Positions 8,198 to 18,944 of a stretch of DNA of 56,600 nucleotides are shown piece after piece (the stretch's first letter is position 1; every line of letters starts with the position of its first letter). The notes below the pieces were generated by a model that ran no database searches, was not told the origin of the DNA, and saw only the letters and a list, made by a program, of their open reading frames with translations. The DNA is from Motiliproteus sp. GTDB taxonomy: Bacteria > Pseudomonadota > Gammaproteobacteria > Pseudomonadales > Balneatricaceae. A program made the position numbers and the translations under genes. The stretch is taken from contig JAPHRD010000007.1 in the NCBI GenBank assembly GCA_026196225.1, forward strand, positions 1 to 56,600, read 5' to 3'.

Positions 8198-9655
8198 TTA
8201 TTTACCAGCGCTGACGGGTGAGAGATGGTGCCAATCGGTGGCCTGCTGGAAGCGATGGGCCACATTCAGCAACTGACGCTCGGCGAAGTAGTTGCCGATG
8301 ATCTGCAAACCTACGGGTAAGCCGTTGGTTTGGCCGCAGGGTACAGACATGCCGGGAAGACCTGCCAGGTTCAGGGACAGGGTAAAGATATCTTCCATGT
8401 ACATGTCGATTGGATCGGAGGTCTTTTCACCGATTTTGAACGCCGGGTGGGGGGTGGTTGGCCCCATGATGACGTCTACCTGAGACAGTGCATCGACAAA
8501 ATCCTGTTTAATCAGTCGACGGATCTGCTGTGCTTTTTTGTAGTAGGCATCGTAGAAACCTTCCGACAACGCGTAGGTGCCTACCATAATGCGGCGCTTA
8601 ACTTCGGCCCCAAAACCTTCACCACGCGAGCGTTTATAGAGGTCTTCAAGGTCGACAGGGCTTTCGCAGCGGTAGCCGTAACGGACACCGTCAAAGCGGG
8701 ACAGGTTGGAGGAAGCTTCCGCTGGCGCGATGATGTAGTAAGCGGGAACAGCCAGTGCGGTGTTGGGCAGGCTGATCTCCTGAGTGGTAGCGCCGAGGGC
8801 TTCGTACTCTTTAATCGCCGCTTGCACCTGTTGAGCGATGGCGGGATTGAGATCGTCTGAGAAGTACTCTTTAGGTAGACCGATCTTTAGGCCATCCAGT
8901 GGTTTGCTGAGATCAGCGCAGTAGTCTTCGCTGTCCATCTGCAGGCTGGTGGAATCACGGCCATCGAATCCGCCCATGACATTCATCATCATCGCCGCAT
9001 CTTCGGCGCTGCGAGTCATAGGGCCGCCCTGATCCAGCGAGGAGGCGAAGGCGATCATGCCGAAACGTGATACTCGGCCGTAAGTCGGCTTCAGGCCGGT
9101 AATTCCGCACAGGGCAGCTGGCTGGCGAATAGATCCGCCGGTATCGGTACCGGTCGCGGCAGGTGCCAGTCGTGCTGCTACCGCCGCAGCAGAACCGCCG
9201 GAAGAGCCGCCGGGAACGCATTCGGTATTCCAGGGGTTTTTCACAGCGCCGTAAAAGCTGCTCTCGTTGGAGGAGCCCATGGCGAACTCGTCCATGTTGG
9301 TTTTACCCAGGCTCACTGCGCCAGCTTGGTTGAATTTCTCAATCACGGTGGCGTTGTAAGGCGAGATAAAGTTGTCGAGCATCCGAGACCCACAGCTGGT
9401 GCGAACGCCTTCGGTGCAGAAAATATCCTTATGGGCAATCGGCAGGCCGGTAAAAGGGCCTGCGTTGCCGGCAGCGCGAGTCTCATCGGCAGCCTTGGCT
9501 TGAGCTAGAGCCTGCTCCTCGGTGACGGTGATATAGCTATTGTACTGGCCGTCTTCGGCCTTAATCCGGTTCAGATAGGCGTCGGTTAGTTCGACGCTGC
9601 TGTAGTCGCCGTTGTTGAGGCCCTGGGCCAGCTCGGCGAGTGTCTTCTCAAACAT
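8198..9655 (-). CDS. gatA: Asp-tRNA(Asn)/Glu-tRNA(Gln) amidotransferase subunit A
   Basis: This 485-residue amidase-signature enzyme supplies ammonia from glutamine to GatB. The Ser-cisSer-Lys triad is intact: Lys76 (LPIAHKD), Ser151 in the glycine/serine loop [13 protein letters not shown], and Ser175 ([14 protein letters not shown]), with the family's 75- and 24-residue spacing. It lies between gatC (57 bp upstream) and gatB (12 bp downstream) in one operon. The start is ATG 9655, preceded by AAGGAT. Confidence 0.98.
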   Translation of the reverse strand: MFEKTLAELAQGLNNGDYSSVELTDAYLNRIKAEDGQYNSYITVTEEQALAQAKAADETRAAGNAGPFTGLPIAHKDIFCTEGVRTSCGSRMLDNFISPYNATVIEKFNQAGAVSLGKTNMDEFAMGSSNESSFYGAVKNPWNTECVPGGSSGGSAAAVAARLAPAATGTDTGGSIRQPAALCGITGLKPTYGRVSRFGMIAFASSLDQGGPMTRSAEDAAMMMNVMGGFDGRDSTSLQMDSEDYCADLSKPLDGLKIGLPKEYFSDDLNPAIAQQVQAAIKEYEALGATTQEISLPNTALAVPAYYIIAPAEASSNLSRFDGVRYGYRCESPVDLEDLYKRSRGEGFGAEVKRRIMVGTYALSEGFYDAYYKKAQQIRRLIKQDFVDALSQVDVIMGPTTPHPAFKIGEKTSDPIDMYMEDIFTLSLNLAGLPGMSVPCGQTNGLPVGLQIIGNYFAERQLLNVAHRFQQATDWHHLSPVSAGK

Positions 9656-9712
9656 GAGATCGATATCCTTGGTTCGCAGTTGCGGATAAATAGTTCGGGG
9701 AGTGGACGCGAA

Positions 9713-10000
9713 TTATTCGATGACCTTGGGTACCTGGAAAAGGCCAAGATCTACCGCTGGAGAAACGCTTTGCAATTTATCGCGTTGATTTTCCTCGCTG
9801 ACCTCGTCGATTCGAAGCCGTTGTACCGCATCGGTGGGGTGATCCATGGGTTCAACACTGGAAGTGTCTACTGCCTGCATCTGGTCCACCAGGTCGAGGA
9901 TGTTGGATAGATTTTGAGTGTATTCGGGGATGTCGGCTTCATCAATTTGTAGACGAGCCAGGTGGGCAATTTTCTCCACATCGGAGCGGTCGAGTGACAT
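9713..10000 (-). CDS. gatC: Asp-tRNA(Asn)/Glu-tRNA(Gln) amidotransferase subunit C
   Basis: The 95-residue stabilising subunit wraps around the GatA/GatB interface. The N-terminus [18 protein letters not shown] and the C-terminal [16 protein letters not shown] segment are typical of GatC. ATG 10000 is chosen over an upstream TTG because all known GatC proteins begin just before this helix. It is the first gene of the gatCAB operon and diverges from mreB, as in Pseudomonas. Confidence 0.95.
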   Translation of the reverse strand: MSLDRSDVEKIAHLARLQIDEADIPEYTQNLSNILDLVDQMQAVDTSSVEPMDHPTDAVQRLRIDEVSEENQRDKLQSVSPAVDLGLFQVPKVIE

Positions 10001-10036
10001 AGCATGAACCCTGAGCGTGAAAAATAGTCGGATCAC

Positions 10037-10065
10037 TAGTTAAAAGATGCCATAAGGTATCACAA
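10037..10065 (-). promoter_or_regulatory. Candidate promoter of gatCAB
   Basis: On the minus strand TTGTGA, a 17-bp spacer and TAACTA end about 37 bp upstream of the gatC ATG. The spacing is good and the -10 is a moderate match. I found no equally good promoter for mreB in the rest of this divergent gap. Confidence 0.4.
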
Positions 10066-10207
10066 AGCGCGGTTTTGATTAAGAGACCTGATCAACAACA
10101 TGGCGTTGAGATAGGGCAAAGTTATTATTGAAATAGCGGGAGTTGTGCTTGCTCAAAATCCCCGCCATTGCTAGAGTTACGGGTTTATTGAAACCATGCC
10201 TTTTTAA

Positions 10208-11269
<1,062 letters not shown>

Positions 11270-11316
11270 TCTAACTTATTACTTAACGACGAGAACGATT
11301 GAGGGCAGTCCTGTGC

Positions 11317-11360
11317 AAGGAGGTAACAGACGTTATCCGATGACGGGGGTGCCCTATTAA
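11317..11360 (+). promoter_or_regulatory. Strong Shine-Dalgarno and 6-codon frame before mreC
   Basis: A perfect AAGGAGGT (11317-11324) has no canonical start codon at normal distance in the mreC frame. The only nearby ATG (11340, 15 nt away) opens a 6-codon frame, MTGVPY, whose TAA (11358-11360) overlaps an ATT at 11356 that is in frame with mreC. A GGGGGTG tract (11345-11351) lies a few bases before that ATT. This suggests coupling into mreC, or a one-base error in the G run. Confidence 0.4.
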
Positions 11361-12225
11361 TACCATCTTTAAGGGACAATCGTCCCGAGCCAGCCTGTTA
11401 CTAATTTTTATTCTTTCTGCTGGGCTAATGTTGGCCGATTTGCGCTGGCCTTCTATGGGCCAGTACCGCGGCTACTTAACCTTAGCTGTAACCCCAATCC
11501 AATGGTTCGTTGATGCCCCGAATCGATTTCTGGCTTCCATGGACGAATCTTTGGAAGACCGGGAAACCCTGCAGCAACAGAACCAGAAGTTGCAAGCGGA
11601 CCTGCTGATCCTTGCTCGCAAGTTACAACGGATGGAAGCCTTAACCACAGAGAACGGTTATCTCCGCGGTTTGCTCAATGCTGCCGAGAAGATTGATGAA
11701 CGGGTTGAATTAGCTGAACTGATCGGGGTAAATCCCAACCCCTTTATTCATCAGATCATTATCAACAAGGGCCTGCAGAATCAGGTGTACTTGGGCCAGC
11801 CGGTGTTGGATGCCGACGGTGTCATGGGGCAGGTGGTGGAAGTGGGTCCTTACACATCACGGGTATTGATGATCACCGACTCACAACACGCGGTTCCGGT
11901 TCAAGTTAATCGCAGTGGTTTCCGTTCGCTGCTGTTGGGTAAAGGTAGCCTCAGCGAGATGGTGCTTGATCATGTCCCAGATACAGCCGATATAAAAGTG
12001 GGTGATATGCTGATAAGTTCGGGGTTGGCGCAACGTTTTCCTACCGGGTATCCGGTTGCTGTGGTCACCGAGATTGAACATGATCCCGGAAAGCCCTTCG
12101 CATTGGTGAAGGCCAGACCCACGGCGCGCTTGGATAAAAGTCGTCATCTGTTGATTGCGTTTCGCCTGGAGCCGGAATATTCGCTACCGGAGTTCAGCCT
12201 GGATGCTGAAAAGGGGGCTCCCTGA
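11356..12225 (+). CDS. mreC: Rod shape-determining protein MreC
   Basis: MreC is a bitopic periplasmic scaffold linking MreB to the wall synthases. The frame is open from 11344, but no ATG, GTG or TTG occurs before ATG 11428, which falls inside the membrane helix. Reading from ATT 11356 gives INTIFKGQSSRASLLLIFIL, the expected short basic N-tail and complete transmembrane helix of the family. I therefore place the start there, giving 289 residues; starting at 11428 gives 265. Downstream is a coiled coil (about residues 70-110) and the beta-barrel region (GQPVLDADGVMGQVVEVG, GLAQRFPTGYPVAVV). The TGA overlaps the mreD ATG by one base. Confidence 0.9.
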   Translation: MNTIFKGQSSRASLLLIFILSAGLMLADLRWPSMGQYRGYLTLAVTPIQWFVDAPNRFLASMDESLEDRETLQQQNQKLQADLLILARKLQRMEALTTENGYLRGLLNAAEKIDERVELAELIGVNPNPFIHQIIINKGLQNQVYLGQPVLDADGVMGQVVEVGPYTSRVLMITDSQHAVPVQVNRSGFRSLLLGKGSLSEMVLDHVPDTADIKVGDMLISSGLAQRFPTGYPVAVVTEIEHDPGKPFALVKARPTARLDKSRHLLIAFRLEPEYSLPEFSLDAEKGAP

Positions 12226-12716
12226 TGGTTGCGGCATCTGCCCAGCGTACCTGGGTTATCTGGCTTACTTTCCTGTTGGCGCTGATGCTTAGCACCTTAC
12301 CTATGCCCGAGTCCCTGGAGTGGGGGCGTCCGCAATGGGTGGCGCTAACTCTGATCTATTGGGTGGTTGCCCTGCCTCACCGGGTAGGTCCCTGGTCGGC
12401 TTGGATATTAGGTTTGCTGCTGGATATTTTGCTGGGGAGCTTGCTTGGCGTTCACGCTTTATCTCTGGCGCTGATCGCTTTTCTGGTCCAGCATCTACAT
12501 AGGCGGATTCGAATGTACCCACTCTGGCAGCAGTCTTTACTGGTGCTGTTGTTGGTGGGTATTCACCAGATGATGCAACACTGGGCGCAGACCGTTACTG
12601 GTTCAGGCGTTTCTGATTCTCTAGTTTTCCTGATCCCTTCATTGGTTAGCTGTCTGCTTTGGCCATGGATGTTTGTGGTACTGAGAGGTGTCCGTAGGGC
12701 ACTGCGAGTGAGCTAG
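12225..12716 (+). CDS. mreD: Rod shape-determining protein MreD
   Basis: This 163-residue integral membrane protein of the elongasome has about five or six predicted helices and the LGLLLDILLGSLLGVHALSL segment typical of MreD. The ATG shares its A with the mreC TGA (TGATG), so translation is probably coupled. It completes the mreBCD operon; maf follows after 52 bp. Confidence 0.93.
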   Translation: MVAASAQRTWVIWLTFLLALMLSTLPMPESLEWGRPQWVALTLIYWVVALPHRVGPWSAWILGLLLDILLGSLLGVHALSLALIAFLVQHLHRRIRMYPLWQQSLLVLLLVGIHQMMQHWAQTVTGSGVSDSLVFLIPSLVSCLLWPWMFVVLRGVRRALRVS

Positions 12717-12768
12717 GCCGGTTGCGTCCTGCGACATTTCAAAAAAATTGCATCAGGGTTGCTGTTGT

Positions 12769-13368
12769 ATGCCAAAGTTGATTCTTGCTTCCCACTCACC
12801 ACGCCGAAAAGAACTGCTGGAGCAAATCGGAGTCCATTTCTCCACTCAGGGAGCGGACATTGACGAGACCGTTCGTACCGGAGAAACGCCTGCTCAATAT
12901 GTGGAACGGCTAGCAGTAGAGAAAGCGGCGGCAGTACGGGCACGCTACGGTGAATCAAAAGCTGATGATGGCATCATCGTTTTGGGAAGCGATACATCAG
13001 TTGTTTGTGATCAGCATATCCTCGGAAAACCTGATGACTGTGGCCATGCTATGGCTATGCTAATGCAGTTATCCGGTAGAAAACATCAGGTTATGACCTC
13101 TATTGCCTTACTCGATGGGGAACGAACCTTATCGCAAGTGGTCACAACGGAAGTGTTTTTTCGCACCCTTAGCGAGACTGAGTGTCAAAAGTACTGGCAC
13201 ACAGGTGAACCAGCGGACAAAGCGGGCGCTTACGGTATACAGGGTTTAGGCGCGGTATTTGTCGAGCATATCGAGGGCAGCTATTCTGCAGTAGTAGGGT
13301 TGCCGTTGATGGAAACAGCTGCATTGCTGGCACAGGTAGGTATCCCTGTGTGGCAGCCTGGTGATTGA
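12769..13368 (+). CDS. maf: Maf-family nucleoside triphosphate pyrophosphatase, YhdE type
   Basis: The 199-residue enzyme hydrolyses dTTP, UTP and modified pyrimidine triphosphates to monophosphates, acting as a house-cleaning enzyme. The motif ASHSPRRKELLEQIG is the nucleotide-binding SxSPRR loop of the YhdE branch. GSDTSVVCDQHILGKP holds the catalytic Asp, and GAYGIQGLGAVFVEHIEGSYSAVVGLPL is the conserved C-terminal core (shown in parts in the family as GAYxIQG and GLPL). ATG 12769 is chosen over TTG 12748 because the family starts with the beta-strand LILAS. It lies between mreD and rng, as in enterics and pseudomonads. Confidence 0.93.
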   Translation: MPKLILASHSPRRKELLEQIGVHFSTQGADIDETVRTGETPAQYVERLAVEKAAAVRARYGESKADDGIIVLGSDTSVVCDQHILGKPDDCGHAMAMLMQLSGRKHQVMTSIALLDGERTLSQVVTTEVFFRTLSETECQKYWHTGEPADKAGAYGIQGLGAVFVEHIEGSYSAVVGLPLMETAALLAQVGIPVWQPGD

Positions 13369-13448
13369 TTGCCCTCGTCCAACGCTTGGATCACGCCCCA
13401 TTTTGATCCTATTGGATTTACATTAGATATTATGAAGAAGAGATTTCG

Positions 13449-14927
13449 ATGGCTGAAGAACTGCTGATTAACTTTGCGCCGATGGAGACCCGGGTGGCCT
13501 TGATCGAGAATGGCATGCTTCAGGAGGTCTACATCGAGCGCGTCGATAAGAAAGGTATTGTCGGCAATATCTATAAGGGCAAAGTCGCTCGTGTTCTGCC
13601 GGGAATGCAGGCAGCCTTCGTGGACATCGGCTTAGAGCGAGCGGCGTTTATCCATGCCGCGGATCTTCAGCCCAGCAATCACAACGGTGAGGAACGATCT
13701 AACAGCGAACCCAGCATCAGCTCGATGTTGCGTGAAGGGCAATCCCTGGTGGTTCAGGTTACTAAGGATCCCATCGGTACCAAGGGTGCCCGTCTTACCA
13801 CCAATCTTTCCATACCTTCTCGTTTTCTGGTGCTGATGCCAGGAACAGAGCATATCGGTATCTCCCAGCGGATCGAAAGTGAAGAGGAGCGGGAGCGACT
13901 GAAGCAGGTAGTGAACGACCATTTTGAAGCCAATCCAGATAGTTCGGTAAGCGATGGATTTATTCTCCGCACCGTGTCCGAAGGTGCTCCAGACCATGCT
14001 ATCCAGTCCGATATCAAATTCTTGCAACGGCTGTGGTGCAAGATCCAGGAGCGGATGAAAAAGTCGAAAGCGCCTTCTGTGATTTACGAAGATCTGCCGC
14101 TTCACATGCGTGCACTCAGAGATATGGCCAATCCGGGTATCGAGCGGGTTCGGGTTGATTCCCGGGAGACCTTTCAAAAGGCGACTGATTTTGTCTCCTC
14201 TCTGGTGCCTGAGATGGCGGATCGTCTGGAATACTATCCGGGCGAGCGACCTATTTTCGATCTCTACAATGTTGAAGACGAGATTCAAAAAGCCTTGGGC
14301 CGTAAAGTGGAGCTGAAATCGGGGGGCTACCTGATTTTTGACCAGACCGAAGCAATGACTACTGTTGATATCAATACCGGTGCCTATGTGGGACATCGGA
14401 CTTTGGAAGAAACGATCTTCAAAACCAACCTGGAAGCGGCAACGGCGATCGGTCGACAGCTACGGTTGCGTAACCTCGGTGGAATTATCATTATCGATTT
14501 TATCGATATGGAAGATACAGAGCATCAGCGTCAGGTGCTGCGAACACTGCAACGGTCTTTGGATAAAGACCATGTTAAATGCAAGGTTATGGGTGTGTCG
14601 GAGCTGGGATTGGTCGAGATGACTCGGAAGCGTACTCGAGAAAGTCTGGAGCAGCTGCTCTGCGAACCCTGTGATCACTGCCAGGGCAGGGGGTCGATGA
14701 AAACACCGGAGACGGTCTGCTATGAAATCTTCCGGGAGATCCTTCGAGAGGCTCGGGCTTACGACACGGACACCTATCTGGTACTGGCTTCACAATCGGT
14801 GGTGGACCGACTCCACGACGAAGAGTCTGATCGCGTTGCTGATCTGCAGGAATTTATCGGTAAAACCATCCGTTTCCAAGGCGATCCTGCTTACACTACC
14901 GAACAGTTCGATGTGGTGCTCCGCTAG
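13449..14927 (+). CDS. rng: Ribonuclease G
   Basis: This 492-residue single-strand endoribonuclease of the RNase E/G family processes the 5' end of 16S rRNA and turns over mRNAs. The N-terminus MAEELLINFAPMETRVALIE is typical. An S1 domain follows at about residues 38-130 (VGNIYKGKVARVLPGMQAAFVDIG). The catalytic DNase I-like part carries TTVDINTGAYVG and IIIDFIDM, with the two metal-binding Asp residues. The zinc-link region is CEPCDHCQGRG. It lacks the long RNase E scaffold, so it is RNase G. yhdP starts 9 bp downstream. Confidence 0.97.
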   Translation: MAEELLINFAPMETRVALIENGMLQEVYIERVDKKGIVGNIYKGKVARVLPGMQAAFVDIGLERAAFIHAADLQPSNHNGEERSNSEPSISSMLREGQSLVVQVTKDPIGTKGARLTTNLSIPSRFLVLMPGTEHIGISQRIESEEERERLKQVVNDHFEANPDSSVSDGFILRTVSEGAPDHAIQSDIKFLQRLWCKIQERMKKSKAPSVIYEDLPLHMRALRDMANPGIERVRVDSRETFQKATDFVSSLVPEMADRLEYYPGERPIFDLYNVEDEIQKALGRKVELKSGGYLIFDQTEAMTTVDINTGAYVGHRTLEETIFKTNLEAATAIGRQLRLRNLGGIIIIDFIDMEDTEHQRQVLRTLQRSLDKDHVKCKVMGVSELGLVEMTRKRTRESLEQLLCEPCDHCQGRGSMKTPETVCYEIFREILREARAYDTDTYLVLASQSVVDRLHDEESDRVADLQEFIGKTIRFQGDPAYTTEQFDVVLR

Positions 14928-14936
14928 GCGCCAGCT

Positions 14937-17900
14937 ATGCTTATTCTCCCCTCCTTAAAGCGGCTGTTGCATATCAAACTCAGCGTGATTGTAGCTTGCG
15001 TGGTGTTGTTGGCGCTGCTGGTCAGTGCTACCCGGCTGCTGATGTTTACCTTGCCGGATCACCGCGAACGGATTGAATCCTGGCTCAGTGATGAGACTTT
15101 TTCAGTATCCATCGGTGAACTACGTGGACAGTGGAATAATCTGCTGCCGGCCCTGGATGCAAGCGGGGTGGTGCTAAAGAGCCCCCAGGGAGATTCGGTC
15201 TTCGAGCTTGGGAAACTGCAATTGGAGCTGGATCTGCTGGAGACTCTGTGGCGCGGCAAAGCCATATTCCACAGAATTGTTCTAGATCGTCTGGAGCTGC
15301 AGCTACTTCGTACCAAAGAGAATGGTTGGCAGGTTCAGGGAGTAGCTTCCGGCAGCGATAGCGGTGAAGGGGTCGGGGCCGAGAAATTACTGCGTCGATT
15401 GGTAAGGCACGGAGAGATCCGACTGGTCAACGCCATCGTGCAGGTCCATTTTGAAGATGGGCCGAGCTATCCTCCCCAGGTGATCAACGCTACCCTACAA
15501 AGTCAGGGGGATCGTTTCTCACTACAGACTCAGTTGGAAAAAGTAGGCGGCAAGGTATTGGATTTTCGTCTGCTGGGTCGTGGTTTGCCGGGCAGCGAGC
15601 AATTTCGCGGGAATTTCTATCTGCATTCACCGCAACTGGGAATGCGGTTCTGGCGCCAGTTTTTGCCCCCTGAATATGCGGAGCTGAAGCAGTTTGATTT
15701 TTCTACCCGGCTCTGGGGGCATATCGAAGGAGCTCTTCCGGTTCGGATCAGCGGTGAGGTCAGTGTGCCGCAACTGCGGTGGCAGAACCAACAGGGACAA
15801 ATTCAGGTTAACGATATTTCTACCCGATTGTCGGTTCAACAGCGCGAGGGACGCTGGAAGTGGCAGCTGGACGAACTCAAGGCCGATGTGGCGGGGATTC
15901 CTCTGCCAATGGATAAAGTCTACGGTGAATGGCAGCCTGAGAAGAAAATAGTGCTTTCCAGTGATCGTCTTGATGTGGGTGGGATAAATGGAATTCTGCT
16001 TGCCAATGGCCTGACGCCGGAGGCTATAACATCAAGGCTGAGTATTCTGCAGCCATTGGGACTGCTAAGAAATATTCGCAGCGAAATTGATCTGTCGGAA
16101 CAGGCCGAGAAATTGTTCAGGCTGAACGCTGATCTCGACAATGTTGAGGTCTCATCCTGGCAGGGAGCGCCAGAGATTAGAGGCGTCAACGGCTTAATTC
16201 AGGTTGATGAATCGGGTGGTTCAGTCAGTTTCGACAATCGAGACATGGTGCTTAACTTCCCCGACCTGTATCAACAAGGATGGACGCTGAAGAAGGCACA
16301 GGGTCGGGTGAGCTGGCAGATTGATAGCGAAAGTGTCCAGGTCTTCAGCGGTCTGCTAACCGCCTCCTTGGACGGAGTGGATGCACATGGGCGATTCAGC
16401 CTGGATGTCCCTTTTGCTGAGGAGTTGCCTAGTGATTTCACCTTGATGATAGGTATGGATAACAGTAATGGCGCGCTGGCGCCGCTGTTTGTGCCCGATA
16501 AGGTGATCGATCCGGCCCTATTCGGTTGGCTCAGCACCTCGATTAAAGCGGGCCAGTTGAACTCGGGTGGCTTTATCTATCAAGGGGCGCTGGAGTCCTG
16601 GGCATCTGCTCCCAGTATTCAGATGTACTTTGATGTCAGCGATGGCCGGATCAAATACCAGCCAGACTGGCCTGAGGCCCGAGAAGCCAAAGCCTTTACG
16701 ATGGTCAAGAACACCCAGGTGTTGGTGGATATCTACGAAGGTAAAATTTACGACACTGATATCCTTTCCGGACAGGTGTATCTGCCCCCTGATTCCTCGG
16801 TGCTGCAAGTTCGTGCGGATATAGCGGGTCCCGCTGCTGATGGTCGTCGAGTTCTGCTGGAAGGTCCGACCAAAGAGTACTTGGGTGAAGAGTTTGCCCA
16901 GTGGCAGTTGAGAGGCCAGGCCAAAACAGCTCTGGATCTTAACTTGGATCTGGATGATTTGGATCGTTCGAAAATCAAGATTATTAGCGATGTGACTAAA
17001 GGGCGCTACTACTCGGAACCTCTGAAATTTGAATTCAGCGATATCAATGGCCGGGTCCGATATCAGCATGACAAAGGATTGTTTGCTGATAAGCTTCAGG
17101 CTCGATTCTTCGATCAGCCGATCAAGGTTAAAGTTGCGACGGTTAAGCGTTCAGATGGTGCCCATACCTTAATCAGTGGCAATGGGCGGGTGGATGTGGC
17201 CCGCTTTAATCGATGGCTGAAGCAGCCGGTTCTGGATCTATGGCAGGGTCAGGGCAATTACCAGGCTTCGCTGGATATCTGCTCCAGCAGTCCCCAGTGC
17301 ACGACGCTAGAGGTTAACAGTGATCTGGTGGGGATTGAGTCTGTTGATGTTCCCCAACCCTACGCCAAAGAATCTATCGAAAAGCGGCCGCTGAAACTGC
17401 GAATGAATCTGACCGGTCAGCGAAACTGGTTGCGGATAAATTATGGAGACCAGTTTAAATCGTTGTTCGCCCTCCAAGAGGGGATTACCGGCGGTGAAAT
17501 AATCGCTGGTTATAATCAGGGTGAACCCAGGCCTTTGCGTAAGGGGTTACGGATTAGGGGAGCTGTATCAGAACTGGATCCCCAACCTTGGCAGCGGTTT
17601 CTAGACCGCATGTTCCCCGAAACAGTCAGCAGTGACGGCAGGCTTCAGGTCGATCCCATCCTGAAGTCAGTGGATCTTGAGGCCGGTCGGCTGATTCTTG
17701 GCGAGGAGCGGTTTGACGATGTTCACGCGCTCTTTTTACCTATCGCTGGAGGGTGGCAGCTGCAGTTGGATGCACCAGCGGTCAAAGGCCTCGTTTCCTT
17801 GCCTCGAGATCAATCACAACCTTATCGTATTAGTCTTCAGCGTCTCTACCTTCCTGATCAGGGCGATGGGGATTCTGATGCAGTAGCGCCGGATAAAATT

Positions 17901-18776
17901 GATCCATTGAAGGATTTTGACCCCGCCACTTTGCCTCCTATGGAGATATCCGTTGAGGATTTCCGTCTTGGCGAGGATGATTTCGGGCGATGGAAGTTGC
18001 GCGTAGAGCCGGTGTCGCAGGGCGTCCACATTACGGGTATTGAAGGAATTATCAGGGCTTTGGATAGCAAAGCTGACCTCTGGTGGCGTAACTCCGGCAA
18101 CGGCCATCAGACCAGCATTGAACTGGATTTGAAGGCCAAGCAGTTGGCGGATGTTCAGCGTGCCTGGGGACAAGATCCGGTTCTGGAAAGCAAGTGGATG
18201 GAGCTTAAGGGAAATCTGGCGTGGCAGGGCTCTCCTCTAAACTTTAATGTTGCCAGCCTTGATGGCGTTATTGATCTGAAAACTGGGCAGGGACGTTTCA
18301 TCGATACTGATGCTGCTGGAGGAGCTATCAAACTGTTTGGTCTGCTTAACTTCAAAGCGTTGGGACGACGCCTGCGTTTGGACTTTACTGATCTGTCGAA
18401 AAAAGGTCTTAGTTTTGACAAGATCACCGGTGCTTACCGGATCGAAGAGGGTATGGGGCATAGCACTCAGCCCTTGAAAATAGAGGGACCTTCCGCAGGG
18501 TTGGAACTGAGTGGTAGCTTCGATATGAATGCTGAAACTTTGGATCAGCGGATGACAGTGACCTTGCCGTTGGCAGAGAGCCTATCCTTGACGGCGGTAT
18601 TGCTGGGTTCTCCCCAAGTTGCTGGCGCAGTCTTCCTGATCGAGAAATTGGTGGGTAAGCAAGTGCAGAAATTCACCAGTGCCAACTATTCCGTGACCGG
18701 TAGCTGGCATGAACCGGTGATGGAACCCATCAAGGCGAAAGCTGCGCCTGTTCAAGAAGATCCCGGTTTTAACTAA
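14937..18776 (+). CDS. yhdP: YhdP-family AsmA-like phospholipid transporter
   Basis: The 1279-residue protein has one N-terminal transmembrane helix at about residues 14-37, followed by a very long periplasmic region rich in alternating beta-strands. This is the architecture of AsmA-like bridge proteins (TamB, YhdP, YdbH), which move phospholipids from the inner to the outer membrane. The length matches E. coli YhdP (about 1270), and the C-terminal part (LFGLLNFKALGRRLRLDFTD, then a DQRMTVTLPL segment) is the conserved DUF3971/AsmA_2 end. It is 9 bp after rng, as in Pseudomonas. The envelope role fits the lpt and mla operons in the same window. Confidence 0.93.
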   Translation: MLILPSLKRLLHIKLSVIVACVVLLALLVSATRLLMFTLPDHRERIESWLSDETFSVSIGELRGQWNNLLPALDASGVVLKSPQGDSVFELGKLQLELDLLETLWRGKAIFHRIVLDRLELQLLRTKENGWQVQGVASGSDSGEGVGAEKLLRRLVRHGEIRLVNAIVQVHFEDGPSYPPQVINATLQSQGDRFSLQTQLEKVGGKVLDFRLLGRGLPGSEQFRGNFYLHSPQLGMRFWRQFLPPEYAELKQFDFSTRLWGHIEGALPVRISGEVSVPQLRWQNQQGQIQVNDISTRLSVQQREGRWKWQLDELKADVAGIPLPMDKVYGEWQPEKKIVLSSDRLDVGGINGILLANGLTPEAITSRLSILQPLGLLRNIRSEIDLSEQAEKLFRLNADLDNVEVSSWQGAPEIRGVNGLIQVDESGGSVSFDNRDMVLNFPDLYQQGWTLKKAQGRVSWQIDSESVQVFSGLLTASLDGVDAHGRFSLDVPFAEELPSDFTLMIGMDNSNGALAPLFVPDKVIDPALFGWLSTSIKAGQLNSGGFIYQGALESWASAPSIQMYFDVSDGRIKYQPDWPEAREAKAFTMVKNTQVLVDIYEGKIYDTDILSGQVYLPPDSSVLQVRADIAGPAADGRRVLLEGPTKEYLGEEFAQWQLRGQAKTALDLNLDLDDLDRSKIKIISDVTKGRYYSEPLKFEFSDINGRVRYQHDKGLFADKLQARFFDQPIKVKVATVKRSDGAHTLISGNGRVDVARFNRWLKQPVLDLWQGQGNYQASLDICSSSPQCTTLEVNSDLVGIESVDVPQPYAKESIEKRPLKLRMNLTGQRNWLRINYGDQFKSLFALQEGITGGEIIAGYNQGEPRPLRKGLRIRGAVSELDPQPWQRFLDRMFPETVSSDGRLQVDPILKSVDLEAGRLILGEERFDDVHALFLPIAGGWQLQLDAPAVKGLVSLPRDQSQPYRISLQRLYLPDQGDGDSDAVAPDKIDPLKDFDPATLPPMEISVEDFRLGEDDFGRWKLRVEPVSQGVHITGIEGIIRALDSKADLWWRNSGNGHQTSIELDLKAKQLADVQRAWGQDPVLESKWMELKGNLAWQGSPLNFNVASLDGVIDLKTGQGRFIDTDAAGGAIKLFGLLNFKALGRRLRLDFTDLSKKGLSFDKITGAYRIEEGMGHSTQPLKIEGPSAGLELSGSFDMNAETLDQRMTVTLPLAESLSLTAVLLGSPQVAGAVFLIEKLVGKQVQKFTSANYSVTGSWHEPVMEPIKAKAAPVQEDPGFN

Positions 18777-18944
18777 CTCCTTGTTAAGCCTCAACTTAGA
18801 CAGGACCTGCCGTGATCGCGGTGAGTGCTGTTGCAATTCTTAGGCTCTGTATTGAGTAATTGGCGATCTAAATCGGTCTATAGTTAATCAATAGAACCCC
18901 TCTGACAGGTCTCGTAGCAGGTAGGTTGTGCGGGAGGTGCTGGT

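Noticed and set aside
13632-14396. 254-codon frame antisense to rng
   Set aside because: It lies wholly inside a confident gene; it is a codon-use shadow with no protein-like features.
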